Shown here piece by piece: positions 1-9,962 of a DNA stretch of 64,000 bases. Source of the DNA: Papio anubis. Taxonomy: Eukaryota; Chordata; Mammalia; Primates; Cercopithecidae. The position numbers and the translations under genes were made by a program. The stretch is from the NCBI RefSeq assembly GCF_008728515.1, contig NC_044977.1, positions 171,291,139 to 171,355,138 on the forward strand, given 5' to 3'. The notes beneath the pieces are model-generated. The model did not search any database. It was not told the origin of the DNA and was given only the letters and a program-made list of their open reading frames with translations. Position 1 is the stretch's first letter; the number at the start of each line of letters is the position of its first letter.

Positions 1-899
1 ACAATGCCCAAAGGAGTGTCCCAATTGTGGAAGTGTGTCCCTAAGTAGAGGTAGGCTTTCCGTCCATAGAGGCCATCATAAAGACAGGAATGAATTTACC
101 TTCAAGTTACTCCTGCCAATCATTTTTTTACCTCTGGAGGACATGATGAAAGAATATATACAAGGAAGGACTAAGAATGGAGAAAAGATGGAGTAATGGT
201 TTAAGAATTTGTATTAGAATTCCTTTAGATAAAGACATCCTGGTTGTATTTATTAGATAGTTAAAATGTAGACATTTTAAAAGAGCATTTTGACCTCATA
301 AAAATTGAACTTTGGAAAAGTTAGAATCATGACAATGGCTTTGAGTTGACTGAGTTCATTATAGAAAATGAGACTTTCCATATCTCATGTTCTAAAGTTC
401 TGCCTCAATGAACTCATCCATCTGCAACTCCTATCAATTTCAGATAGGCTATATTCAGATGACCTTGAGTGATGGGAGATTAGCCTCCATGCAGGTAGGT
501 GGATATGAGGTCAGGTAGAGTGGCCTGGGCCATCTTCAGGATGTATCCCAGGCAGTCCCACAAAAGCTCTGGTGATTTATGCCTTCTCACTAACATGATG
601 CAGCACCTTATTCTGTCTTTGTTTCTGTGTTTTCTCCTTTAGTTCCCTCTGACGTTTGAATGAATCTTTGTAATTTTATGTAGAAGAAGAGGGAGAGGGA
701 GAAGGAAAGAGGAAGGTAGAAAAAGAGAGGGAGAGAGAGAAAGAACTAATCTAATTAGTCCTGTTATTTGAGCACCTCCAAAAACTTAGGGGTCCCAGAC
801 CAACTAATGCGGGGGTGGTACTATCAATTCCCTTGATTTTTTTTTAACCTTGCTATGAAAATTAACTATCAAAAATAACATTTATTTTGCTACATATAT
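1..899. other. Unique AT-rich intergenic sequence
   Basis: No repeat family or gene was recognised. The only visible structure is a purine-rich stretch near 680-745, listed separately. Confidence 0.5.
680..746 (+). repeat. GA-rich low-complexity tract
   Basis: Nearly uninterrupted purines (GAAGAAGAGGGAGAGGGAGA-like) with only an occasional T. This is simple low-complexity DNA. It could form unusual duplex structure, but nothing functional is shown. Confidence 0.8.
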
Positions 900-904
900 T
901 ACCT

Positions 905-1022
905 CTGTCTGCCAACTGGAAAAGGGAAATAGAGAAGGTAAGATCCAGGTAATCAACTTTTCTAAGTTTGCTCAGTGGTGGGGCTGGGCTTGAACTCTTC
1001 TTGTTCTGACCAAAGTCAGTCC
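905..1022 (-). repeat. MIR SINE fragment
   Basis: The plus strand reads 'cagtggtggggctgggcttg' followed by 'aactcttcttgttctgacc'. This resembles the reverse complement of the MIR core and its tRNA-derived head (variable-loop region ending in a GGTTCGAATCC-like box). It is diverged and fragmentary, so the boundaries are approximate. Confidence 0.55.
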
Positions 1023-2676
1023 TCTTTTCATAAGTCTATGTTTGCTGTGGATATTGAGGGGACACACAGATTTTTAAAGCACTGCGTCTGTCTTTAAGGA
1101 TATTGCATTCCTACTGAGAAGTCATAATCACTGAAAACCATTTAGATCTAAAACCCTGATCTCTCTTTGCCCTTCGGGACCTAGATTTTATAAAGCTTGT
1201 AACATTCCGTCCCACCCAGGTACCCACTGTGCATCGTAAGTACTTTGATTTACTATGCATGTCTTATTCTGCTGTCTTTAGTTGTTTTCATAACTTTTCC
1301 TCCTCTGCTTGTCTGTTAATCTAATACATCGGACATAGTGGAAACCCATTTCATCTTTGTGGGATGATTGAATCAATGGTTCTTGCTGGTGAGGGAATTT
1401 TAGAAATTTGTAGATACGCTTTTGGGTGCCATGCTCATTGGGAGCACTGTAGAGATTTAGTGGGCAGAGGCTAGCAGGCTGAGTGTCCTTCAATGTATGC
1501 AATAGTTGCAAATAATAAAGAAGTGCCTCATGTTCTCCTGACTTTTCGATGTCCCACCAGGCATTCCTGTTAAGAACCGCCCCCCAACCAAATAAATTAT
1601 GATGAACTGATCCTAAATCATAACTTCATTTTACATATAAATGCAAAACATTGTTTTATGCTTTTATTATACCCTAAATTAGTTAGGACTTTAACTGCCA
1701 TGCAAGTCAATAGTAGGTTGATCTTTGTTCTGTTGGGAACTTTTCTAAGAGTCATTCATCATTTTATAAAATCATGTCACTGATGGCAGTGCTGTTCTTG
1801 GTATTCAAGTTGCCAATACCACAAACTTGTATCAATCTGCATTCGTAGCTAAAACATTCACTGTAATTATGCATAGAGGGGCAAGCATGTTATCACTTCT
1901 TTATGCCTGAACAATTACACATTGAAATAACCATTACTTTATTACAAATTACATTTTTCCATCTATCCTTGGTATTGCAGTCAGAGAAATGTATTAACTT
2001 ATTTGGGATTACATGTGTAGGTGGCCTATATTACCCATGACTTTCATTTTGGAATCATACAGCACATGATATATGTTGCTAAAGGAAGCATTAGGTCCAA
2101 AGGGTTGAGAATCTTTGGAATGAATGAGTGAATGAATGAATACATGAATGAATTAGTGAAAAAATAACTAACACTGTGAAATAAACTGACTAGAAAATAA
2201 ATGCTCTAGCTGTTAAGAGGAGAGGAAGGGAGTTTATAAGTGAGAAGGACAGTAGAGGGCTTGCAACATCAGAACCAGCGATTATGCCATGGGGTAGTGG
2301 CAGTGGGCATGGTGCTGGGAAGAGCCATATGCAGAAGGCCCAGGGAAAGCAGGAAAGTTTCCTGTCTTGGATGGCATATGGGGTTAGGAAGGAACCATCT
2401 AGCTCTTGCCTTCATTTCTTGATGTGTAGCCAATGTAGCCAATGTCCCCAAAGGGTACAAAAGGGACTCAAAGGTATTGTTACAATGAATTCACTCTTCT
2501 GATACATATTTAACACATATGTGTTGTGTCAGGTATTGTGTTAGACACCTCAGAAGCTCTTTGAGAATTTTCTGGGTAAATCCATGAGAATGATGGGTTT
2601 TCACTTGTGTGTGGTGTCAGGTTCTATCTCCAATGAAACATTATATTAGTATTTAGCAGGAACAATTCTAAAATTA
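1023..2676. other. Unique intergenic sequence
   Basis: No gene or clear interspersed repeat was recognised. A short TGAA-rich run sits at about 2120-2158. Several 60-77 codon open frames overlap here on both strands with no recognisable protein content, and I treat them as chance. Confidence 0.5.
2120..2158 (+). repeat. Imperfect (TGAA)n run
   Basis: Repeats of GAATGAATGAG/GAATGAATA units. Such runs often mark the 3' end of L2 elements, but no L2 body is recognisable upstream, so I leave it as a simple repeat. Confidence 0.6.
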
Positions 2677-3046
2677 TTATGGGTTAAATTGTGTCCTCCA
2701 AAGGGATGTTGAAGGCTTAACCCCCAGTACCTGTGAATATAGCCTTATTTGGAAATAGGAGTGAGTTAAGATGAGGTCATTAGGGTGGGCCCTAATCCGG
2801 TATGACTATGTCCTTATAAAAAGGGGAAATTTAGACAAAGAGATAGAGACACATGTGAAGATTGGAGCTAGCTGCCAAAAGCCAAAGACTGCTGGCAAGC
2901 CACCAGGGGCTAGGAGAGAGCATGGAGCACATTTCCCCCACAGCTCTTAGAAGGAGCCAACCCTGCCAGCACGTTGGTTTTGGACTTCTGGCCTACAGAA
3001 CTGTTTGTGGCATTTTGTGACAGCAACTCTAGAAAACTGATACAGG
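2677..3046 (+). mobile_element. MLT1-type MaLR solo LTR
   Basis: The sequence has the recognisable order of an MLT1A-like LTR: a start like 'tatgggttaaattgtgtcc', then 'aacccccagtacctgtgaat', 'gatgaggtcattagggtggg' with 'ccctaatccggtatgac', 'gtccttataaaaaggggaaa' and a terminal 'aaactgatacag'. The part that normally carries the AATAAA signal, just before the end, looks deleted. No internal retroviral sequence flanks it, so it is a solo LTR. This is a non-autonomous ERVL-MaLR family that has long been inactive. Confidence 0.85.
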
Positions 3047-4485
3047 GACCATAACTTCTTACTACTAAAAAGAAAAAACTATGTTTTTGAAACTTTCTCC
3101 CTCTAAAAATATCCATTGATTTGTTTATTTTCTCATAATTTTATCCTTATAATGACTTTCTTTTCCTACTTTATGTGGTTCGGACTAATGAATAATATTT
3201 GAAGAAAATATTTTTTTTTTGTTACTACATAGCCAATCTGTCTTGGTCCTGGCAGCTACAAGTCCATGATTATAATTCACAATGTTCACAATTTTTCAGA
3301 ATGAATTTCTTTCTCTTCCTCTGGTTTTCATTTTGTCTTACTGGATGGCAAACTCCCATCTCCTTTCTTGACCTCAACATGTTCTCTTTAATATTCATTT
3401 TTTTTTCTTCATTTTAAAACCTTTGCCTCAAAACCCTGCAGGATTACTCATCACTGTCAAATTGGAGTCTGTGAGATTCTTCAGAAAAACCATTCATATT
3501 ACAAGTTCATATTTAAGTTTCAGTCACCAAGGGATTATTGGTGGCAGTGATCTTATTATAATTATCAGTTCTGTATTATCTTGAACATCACTTTATTGGC
3601 TTCTCTGGTAGTCTTTCTTTAGGATTTGTATACTATAAATTTATCATACAAACTTCTGTACTGACTTTGCCTCAGCTTCTAGTGTCCAAAATTCTTGGAC
3701 AGTCTTTCAACAGTCAAATTTTAATGACTCCTCTGTCCAGCCCTAGCATCTCTCCTGCAATAACACTTACTATCTTCTCCCTTATACTTAGAGCTAATTT
3801 TGTTATGTAAGTAGTTCTACACACTGTTGGTGTCCTGGTCTTTGTATCTGTCCCCATTAGTTCTCCTTATCCAGGATTCTTTTAGTTTCTTATGGCCAAA
3901 AGCCTATGTAAGCTTCTTTGCGGTAACCTAGGGTTTCACCACATTTAAACTTTACTAAAGGATTCTGGCCCTAACTACCTAACTAAATCCCTCCCTGGTT
4001 AACTTGGCCCCTACCCTTGTCTTTTTATGTTCATCAGATGAATCAAACTTAATGGTATGAAAATCTACAAATACAGAGTTTGGGGTTTTTTTTTCGAGTT
4101 AGTGCCCAAATCTGAAAAAAGCCATTGTACCTTTTGGTGGAAATGACTGCTTTTCAATGAGAATGTGCATTGATAATTTAGTGTTGAGATCCTTTGCCAA
4201 ATGCCCATAAGCTTTGCAAATGTTTAGACAAAATTTAAAAAATGGGGCATTTTGAGAGTAAGGCTAGTGTTTATCTGTGGGTTTGTGGGCACAGGTGACA
4301 GCAGAGAGTTATCTGGCTGTTGTTTCATGGTGAATCACATGCGGTCCCATGAGAAGTACTACTGCCCCTAACCTCTAGGAGCTTATAGTTAACTCAGAAT
4401 TAATGATTAGGAAATGTTCGTCTTGTTGAATCACAATTGATGTTAGTGCTGAAAATCTAGGGGAGTGGGTGGGGGATGCAGAAAG
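3047..4485. other. Unique AT-rich intergenic sequence
   Basis: No gene or repeat family was recognised over this stretch. It is T-rich on the plus strand in places (3199-3420), which explains the Phe/Leu-rich chance open frame there. Confidence 0.5.
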
Positions 4486-4504
4486 ATAGGAGGTTGAAAA
4501 TGGG

Positions 4505-4645
4505 AGTGAGAAAGAGGTTGCTGCTCACAGACCCAGTCTGCGGCCTTCGACAGATTTTTAACCTCTCTGTGCTGTTTTCTCTGTAAAATAAGGATAATTT
4601 ATCTTCCAAAGATTATGATGTTCATTATGATCAATTTCCGTCGAT
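4505..4645 (+). repeat. MIR SINE fragment
   Basis: The segment 'taacctctctgtgctgtttt' with 'ctctgtaaaataaggataat' matches the conserved MIR core region (CTCTGTGCCTCAGTTTCCTC... TGTAAAATGGGGATAAT) in the plus orientation, preceded by diverged core sequence. Confidence 0.75.
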
Positions 4646-4686
4646 TGATACATGTAAACTACTTATAAGAGTGTTATAAGAGTAAA

Positions 4687-4850
4687 AAGTAGGCTAAGTA
4701 TGATGACTCACACCTATAATCGCAGCACTTTGCGGGACTGTCAGGAGGATCACATAAGCTCAGGAGTTGGAGACCGCACTGGGCTATGATGACATCTTTG
4801 CACTCCAGCCTGGACAGCAAAGCAAAACCTTGTGTCCAAAAAAAAAAAGA
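4687..4850 (+). repeat. Free Alu monomer (FLAM-like)
   Basis: It begins like an Alu head ('taggctaagtatgatgactc', 'acacctataatcgcagcac') but passes directly from the left-arm 'caggagttggagacc' to 'gggctatgatgac' and 'gcactccagcctgg', ending in an A-rich tail. This fits a 7SL-derived single monomer, or alternatively a dimeric Alu with a large internal deletion. Its many substitutions suit an old copy. Confidence 0.75.
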
Positions 4851-4859
4851 AAGAAAAAA

Positions 4860-6030
4860 CTTAGTAAATAATAGCATTCATTGTTATTATCCATGCTTTG
4901 CAGCCACAATTCATCCACTTACTAGTAAAAATCTTCTTGTCACAGGACAATCATTCCCTTCATTATGCATTCTAACTTCCAAAATGGAAAGGTCTTTCTA
5001 CATGTGCATGTGCTTTTCCACATATTTCTAAAGTTTACATTAGGCATATGGAAGTTTTCACTTCATAGAGCTTATACCCTGCCAAGATATTTTTTTTTTA
5101 ATTTAAGAATTCTCAAGGGTGCAATCCTAAGTTTGGGTATTGGAAAAGACATTTTTTCATAAGTAAGCTTGCCCTGATGAATAATTTTGTATTTATCATG
5201 AAGAGTTCACATCCAAGAAATACACAACATTTAAGGCTATTTTTCATAGATGAGGGTCCTTTAGAGTCAGAGAACTTAGTTAAAGACTGAACTTCCTTTT
5301 CTCTTAGGACCTGCAGGGTCTACATGTCACTTTGTCCTTTATAAACAATCTGTAATAATGATTGGTTTAATTTCAGTGATGTTTATAATAATGAACACTT
5401 TCCAACACTAATATTAATTGCTTAATGGTTATGGAATTGGCTAACCAAAAAGAGGTACCTAAGGAGAAAAATTAACCTTGACATTTCATACAAGTGAATA
5501 GTGTTTTAATGATAACCACATGGTTAAAAAGAACTCTACCCTTAAGAATATTTAGTAGATCTTTTTTTTTTTTTTTAATCAGAATGGCTTTTATTAGAAT
5601 GCCAAAACAGGAATTTCTGTGAGTCCTGATGGAAATCTCTGAGACATTTAAATAAAGTGACTTTCATAGCCACATTGACTTCTGTCCTAACCTTGTGTAG
5701 GCAATTTTAGAATTTGTCTTTCATTTTTTTCTTCTGTAAGAAATCTCATTCCAGAACTAAAGCCAAATAACAAATCAAAGAATTCATATGTCACTATTGA
5801 TAATATTTGGTGACTACATTTAACATGTAATATAATTATATATAAATTGCTGTAAAGGCTAACATCATCTTTAACACTTACCACAGTTTCTCTGTCTTCA
5901 CTTTAAGAACAGAAAGCAGAGTTGTATGTCCAGTATTGGGCAAACAAAGGAGTATTATGGAATGGAAGAAGAACAAAATTTGACCCTGGGAATTCCAGCA
6001 TTCCAATTAAAAATACAACTAACACAGACA
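4860..6030. other. Unique AT-rich intergenic sequence
   Basis: No gene or classifiable repeat was seen. It contains a short poly(T) at 5563-5577. Confidence 0.5.
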
Positions 6031-6039
6031 AAATATATA

Positions 6040-6650
6040 AGAACATAAAGAATGTATATAGACTTTGTGCAAGTCAGATCAAAAAGACAACCCCAACCAA
6101 AAATAAACAAAATATTTTATTTCACTACAAAGAAATTCAGATATCCCATATCACCTCATATTGGTGACATAAATCAAGACAACCATGGTATGCCATTTTA
6201 TATCCAGTACAGATGCAAAAATTAAGAATTATGGCTACAATACCAAGTGTTGGAAAGAGTGTGGATCAACAGATACTTTGAAATACACGACTGGTGAAAC
6301 CTCTGGTAGTATAATTGTTTTGAAACTGACTTAGCACATTCTATAAAATTGAATACTCAGATTCAATTTCAACCAAACAATTTTACCTCTAGGGTATTAT
6401 TCTAGAGAATCTCTTTAATATGAATTTAGGTTTAAGAATGTTTATGGTAGCACTGTTCATAGATTACAAAAAAAGGATGCTACTTGAATATGAGCAGATG
6501 AAGGCAAAATAAGTGGTATATTCACTAAACTGAATATTATTCATCAGTGAAAGTTTATATACAACAAACATGATTAGATCATAGAAAGATAATGTTGAAT
6601 GAAAAACTCTTTAAGAGCACATTTAGGATGCCAACATTTTTATAAATCAT
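6040..6650 (+). mobile_element. Old L1 fragment (L1M/L1ME type), ORF2 3' part
   Basis: Diverged but ordered matches to the ORF2 C-terminal region are visible: 'ataccaagtgttggaaagag' + 'tgtggatcaacag', 'aatttcaaccaaacaatttt' (binding-site region), 'atgtttatggtagcactgtt', 'tgaatattattcatcagtga' and 'atagaaagataatgttgaat'. No frame stays open across it. The substitutions and indels indicate a mammalian-wide or early-eutherian age. Confidence 0.7.
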
Positions 6651-7790
6651 AGAAGAGAAATGATTTTTTTCCTCACCCATCTCTAGATTCATGACTGAGA
6701 CCCCTATAACAAAAGACAGATTAACATCAGAAAAACATACAAATTTGTTTAATGTAAGTTATATGTACATGGGAACCTTCCAAAGAAACAGGTAAGCCTG
6801 TGTGTGTGTGCATGTGTGTGTGTACGTGTGTGTATGTGTGTGTACGTGTTTCCCTGCTAAGCTTGATGAAGAGTAGCTGGTCATATCAGTCATACAATTG
6901 AACAAAGGAAGTAGGATTTAATGGTAATACCCTGAGGGGTGCTTCTCAAAACCAGTTTGCTTAGATTCTTGTCTGTGTCCCTGCTTCTTCAGAGATAGGG
7001 ATGTTCCTTTCCTCCTCTTATTGGGAGGGCACCTCTCAAATGAGGGTCTTATGACCTGCAGGAGAGAAGAGTGAGAAGAAGAAGACAATGGCCTTCTTAC
7101 CTCTGTTTTTTTCTCAAAAACCATGCTGCCGTATTTTAGGTATAGCATGTTCTGAACCCTGTTAAAATCTAAAATAAACATTGTTTAGAAAAATAGGTAT
7201 TTGTAAGAATGCTATATATTATTTATTTGTTATTACACTAAATTTGAGATAACAGGTACTTCTTGGTGGTGCAGTGGGACAGGCAAGTGGGTAGGATAAA
7301 GAGCACATGGGTAGACACAGCAGGAAGGATAAAGTTTTAAGTGATTAAGTATTCATTTTCCAGTATGCTTTGCCATATGCATATATGTTACATTTTTATA
7401 GTTATTAAATGTACATTACAAAGATAAAATATGAATATATCCTTCATGTGTTAGAGACAGGAGAAAGGGAAAGTTTTTTTTAAGGCAAATGGCTAATAAA
7501 AATACTTTTAATCTTTGTCTTAAAGATAATTGAACAAAAGCAATTTTAAAAAGAAATGCAAATGAAGATTTTATTTGTTGTGAGGAGGCAAAGATCTGAA
7601 AGAAAGATTTCTGGTGGTGTTCAGGCTACAGAGAAATGAACACTCAGATACAGCCTTGATGGGGAGAATGAACATTAATATCTCCTTTCTGTGAAATAAT
7701 TTTGAACTTAGTAAAAAGGCCTTAAAATATTTTTACCTATGACTTTACATTTTGTTACTATGAATTTATTCAAAATAAATACATGTTTTA
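6651..7790. other. Mostly unclassified sequence with a (TG)n microsatellite
   Basis: 6670-7110 has the feel of an old repeat, with pieces such as 'tcttcagagatagggatgtt' that I cannot place in a family. The rest looks unique. An 87-codon minus-strand frame at 6918-7181 has no recognisable protein content. Confidence 0.4.
6798..6850 (+). repeat. (TG)n microsatellite, interrupted
   Basis: An alternating GT run is broken by CATG, TACG and TATG units. It is a potential length-polymorphic dinucleotide repeat, but the interruptions should reduce its instability. Confidence 0.9.
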
Positions 7791-7794
7791 ATGT

Positions 7795-7985
7795 ATTTGG
7801 GACAACACAGATATTAGCACAGACATATTTGTAATTAAAAAACTGGAGACAACCTTCCTGGCTAATAAGGGGTGACTGATTAGAGAATGAAAATAACAAG
7901 CAGTCCTTAAAATTTTGGTGGAGAAATGAGTATACTGACATGGAAATATTCAATGGGATAAACAAGGTACAGTATTAATAGAATG
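7795..7985 (+). mobile_element. Old L1 fragment (L1ME type)
   Basis: The segments 'aactggagacaaccttcctg', 'ggtgactgattagagaatga' and 'tatactgacatggaaatatt' correspond in order to the L1ME ORF2 end ('actggaaacaacc', 'aattggttaaataa', 'atactgatatgga'). It is heavily diverged, so the limits are approximate. Confidence 0.55.
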
Positions 7986-8149
7986 AAATATTAAGTATCA
8001 AGACAATATTCTTACATTTTTAACCTATATATTGTGTATATGTTTTGGGGTATCAATGTGGGTTTAGGACAAATTCTGGCAAGCATATTAATAGTCTTCA
8101 TTTTTGGGTCAGGGAATTATCCCTGATGTTTTATTTATCTTTATTCAGG

Positions 8150-8248
8150 GACCATGACATCTTGTTTATCATTGAATACTCATTGCTCGGAACTTGGTGC
8201 TTGGCACATAGTAGGTGCTCACTAAATGTTTGTTGTATAAATAAGTGT
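8150..8248 (+). repeat. L2 LINE 3' end
   Basis: 'gacatcttgtttatcattga' leads to 'ggcacatagtaggtgctcac' and 'taaatgtttgttgtataaat', the diagnostic L2 3' terminus (GGCACATAGTAGGTGCTCAATAAATGTTTGTTGAATGAA). Confidence 0.85.
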
Positions 8249-9455
8249 GTTTAATAATAATTTATGGAACTAATTTTAAAAAAAGAGACCTTTTAGTGGG
8301 TTAATTTAATTGCATTTGGCTAAACCAAATATCCTAGCTAAATCAAGATCAAAAGTATTCATGCCTGATTCTATTTCCAAGACATTAACCCTTCAGAGGG
8401 ATATTTGCATTTTGAAGTGTGAACTTTTAATTTAAGGTCCTGACCCTGCAGTGGTAGAATTTCCAAGGAGGTATTTTGGAGTAGAAAAGTTATTCTGTCA
8501 GCTTCTTTGAAAGCTGTATCATCTGATATCCATGTACTCTACCCATGACTAAGTCATTTTCTATTTTATTAGGCTTCAGATAAATTATAAATGTTTTCAT
8601 TACTATCTATAATAATTGTAACTACCATTTGTATGAGAAACTGTATACATCATCTTGTTTTTTTACCCACAATAGATATATGAGCTATTTCTTGAATGCA
8701 CTTACTTATACATACCATGTTTTATTTGAAAAAAGAAAGATTTTATGACCACTTGTGAAAAAATTATATGTGTAACTTTTTACAATTGTAAATGAGGACA
8801 TTTGGGGAAAGGGAATATAAGTACAGGGAAACAGGTTGAAGCCAATTTGAGGCCATGCATTAAATGTATCTTATGATATAGATAATAAATGTTGCTCAAA
8901 GAAACTAAAAGTCTAACTCAAGAATAGGAGTCACAGTCATATAATTGAGAGGGTTCATAAAATGAAGTCATCCAGGCACGCAGAGAAGCACAGATGACTG
9001 TACCATGAACCACATCCCAACTCTACCTTTAGAGTAAATACGATTCTTTATGTGTGTTTGTGTTTTTAACATCTTCCCTCAATGTAGGCTAAATTAATCA
9101 TTCCAAAGGTCAGTCAGCGAAAGCAGGTCCCTGCAGGGGTCTAAACCCTGTCTCCAGGTACATAGCTCTCTGACAGTCTGAGTTTAATCCAAAAATAAAT
9201 ATTAGAGTGTCAAGATAAATAAATGATCTCCATAGCCTTTGGGCAATTATCCATAAAAACTATTTTCCTTAGCCAAAGATTTTTGTAAGCATTGAGAAAC
9301 CATGAATTTGAAGTAATACTCCCTTGACAAGGACCTGAGGAGCCAAAGGCCCGGCCCACCCCTAGGAGCAGGGGCCCCAGCAGTGCCCAGGAAAAGGCGA
9401 GAATGTTCCCTCACACAATCGTTTTGAATCGGCTCCAACAGACAACAGGTGGTAG
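8249..9455. other. Unique AT-rich intergenic sequence
   Basis: Nothing classifiable was seen. A short C/G-richer patch around 9330-9400 is unique sequence next to the MIR/Alu nest. Confidence 0.5.
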
Positions 9456-9459
9456 AAAA

Positions 9460-9515
9460 TGTAGAGCAGCATGTTTAAAAGCTTAGACCCTGGAGTCAGA
9501 AAATCGTCCATTGTT
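9460..9515 (+). repeat. MIR SINE, 5' part (split by Alu)
   Basis: 'agcatgtttaaaagcttaga' with 'ccctggagtcagaaaat' resembles the tRNA-like head and upstream part of MIR (AAGAGC..GGACTCTGGAGCCAGA). It continues on the other side of the inserted Alu. Confidence 0.65.
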
Positions 9516-9804
9516 GGGCTGGCATGGTGGCTCACGCCTGTAATCCCAGCACTTTGAGAAGCTGAGGCGGGCAGATTACTTGAAGTCAGGAGTTCAAGAC
9601 CAGCCTGGCCGACATGGCAAATCCCTGTCTCTACTAAAAATACAAAAATTAGCTGGCATGGTGGTGGGCACCTGTAATCGCAGCTACTCAGGAGGCTGAG
9701 GCAGGAGAGTTGGTTGAACCCAGGAAGTAGAGGTTGCTGTGAGCTGAGATCATGCCACTGCACTCAGGCCTGGATGACAGAGTGACACTCTGTCTCAAAA
9801 AGGA
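9516..9804 (+). mobile_element. Full-length dimeric Alu (AluS/J)
   Basis: Both monomers are present: 'ggctggcatggtggctcacg' head, 'gaccagcctggcc', the middle A-rich linker 'actaaaaatacaaaaatt', right arm 'cagctactcaggaggctgag' and 'tgcactcaggcctgg', then a short tail. The flanks (9499-9515 and about 9814-9830) share a gapped 'gaaaat..tc.ctgt' similarity that is probably a decayed target-site duplication. It sits inside a MIR. Confidence 0.95.
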
Positions 9805-9962
9805 ACAGGTAAGAAAGAAAATGCTTCACTGTGGCCCAGCTGTGTGACCCCTGGATAAACACCTCACCTCTCCTTTTTATGTGCCTTGCAATGGGGCCAG
9901 AGTTAGAACTGAACGAAGTAATGTTTGGGAGATACTTTGCATAGAGCCTCAGTTAAGCCCAA
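9805..9962 (+). repeat. MIR SINE, 3' part (split by Alu)
   Basis: 'cccagctgtgtgacccctgg', 'cacctcacctctcc' and the following 'gagatactttgcatagagcc' follow the MIR core order (AGCTGTGTGACCTTGG... CTCACCTCTCT... GCATAGTGCCT). With the piece before the Alu it makes one MIR copy. Confidence 0.75.

Noticed and set aside
6798..6850. Z-DNA-forming regulatory element
   Set aside because: The GT run is interrupted and sits in unremarkable DNA. A plain microsatellite explains it.
9362..9763. 133-codon minus-strand frame
   Set aside because: Most of it is the usual antisense Alu translation (…SWDYRCPPP…/…HVGQAGLELLTS…), extended by chance into the MIR and unique flank.
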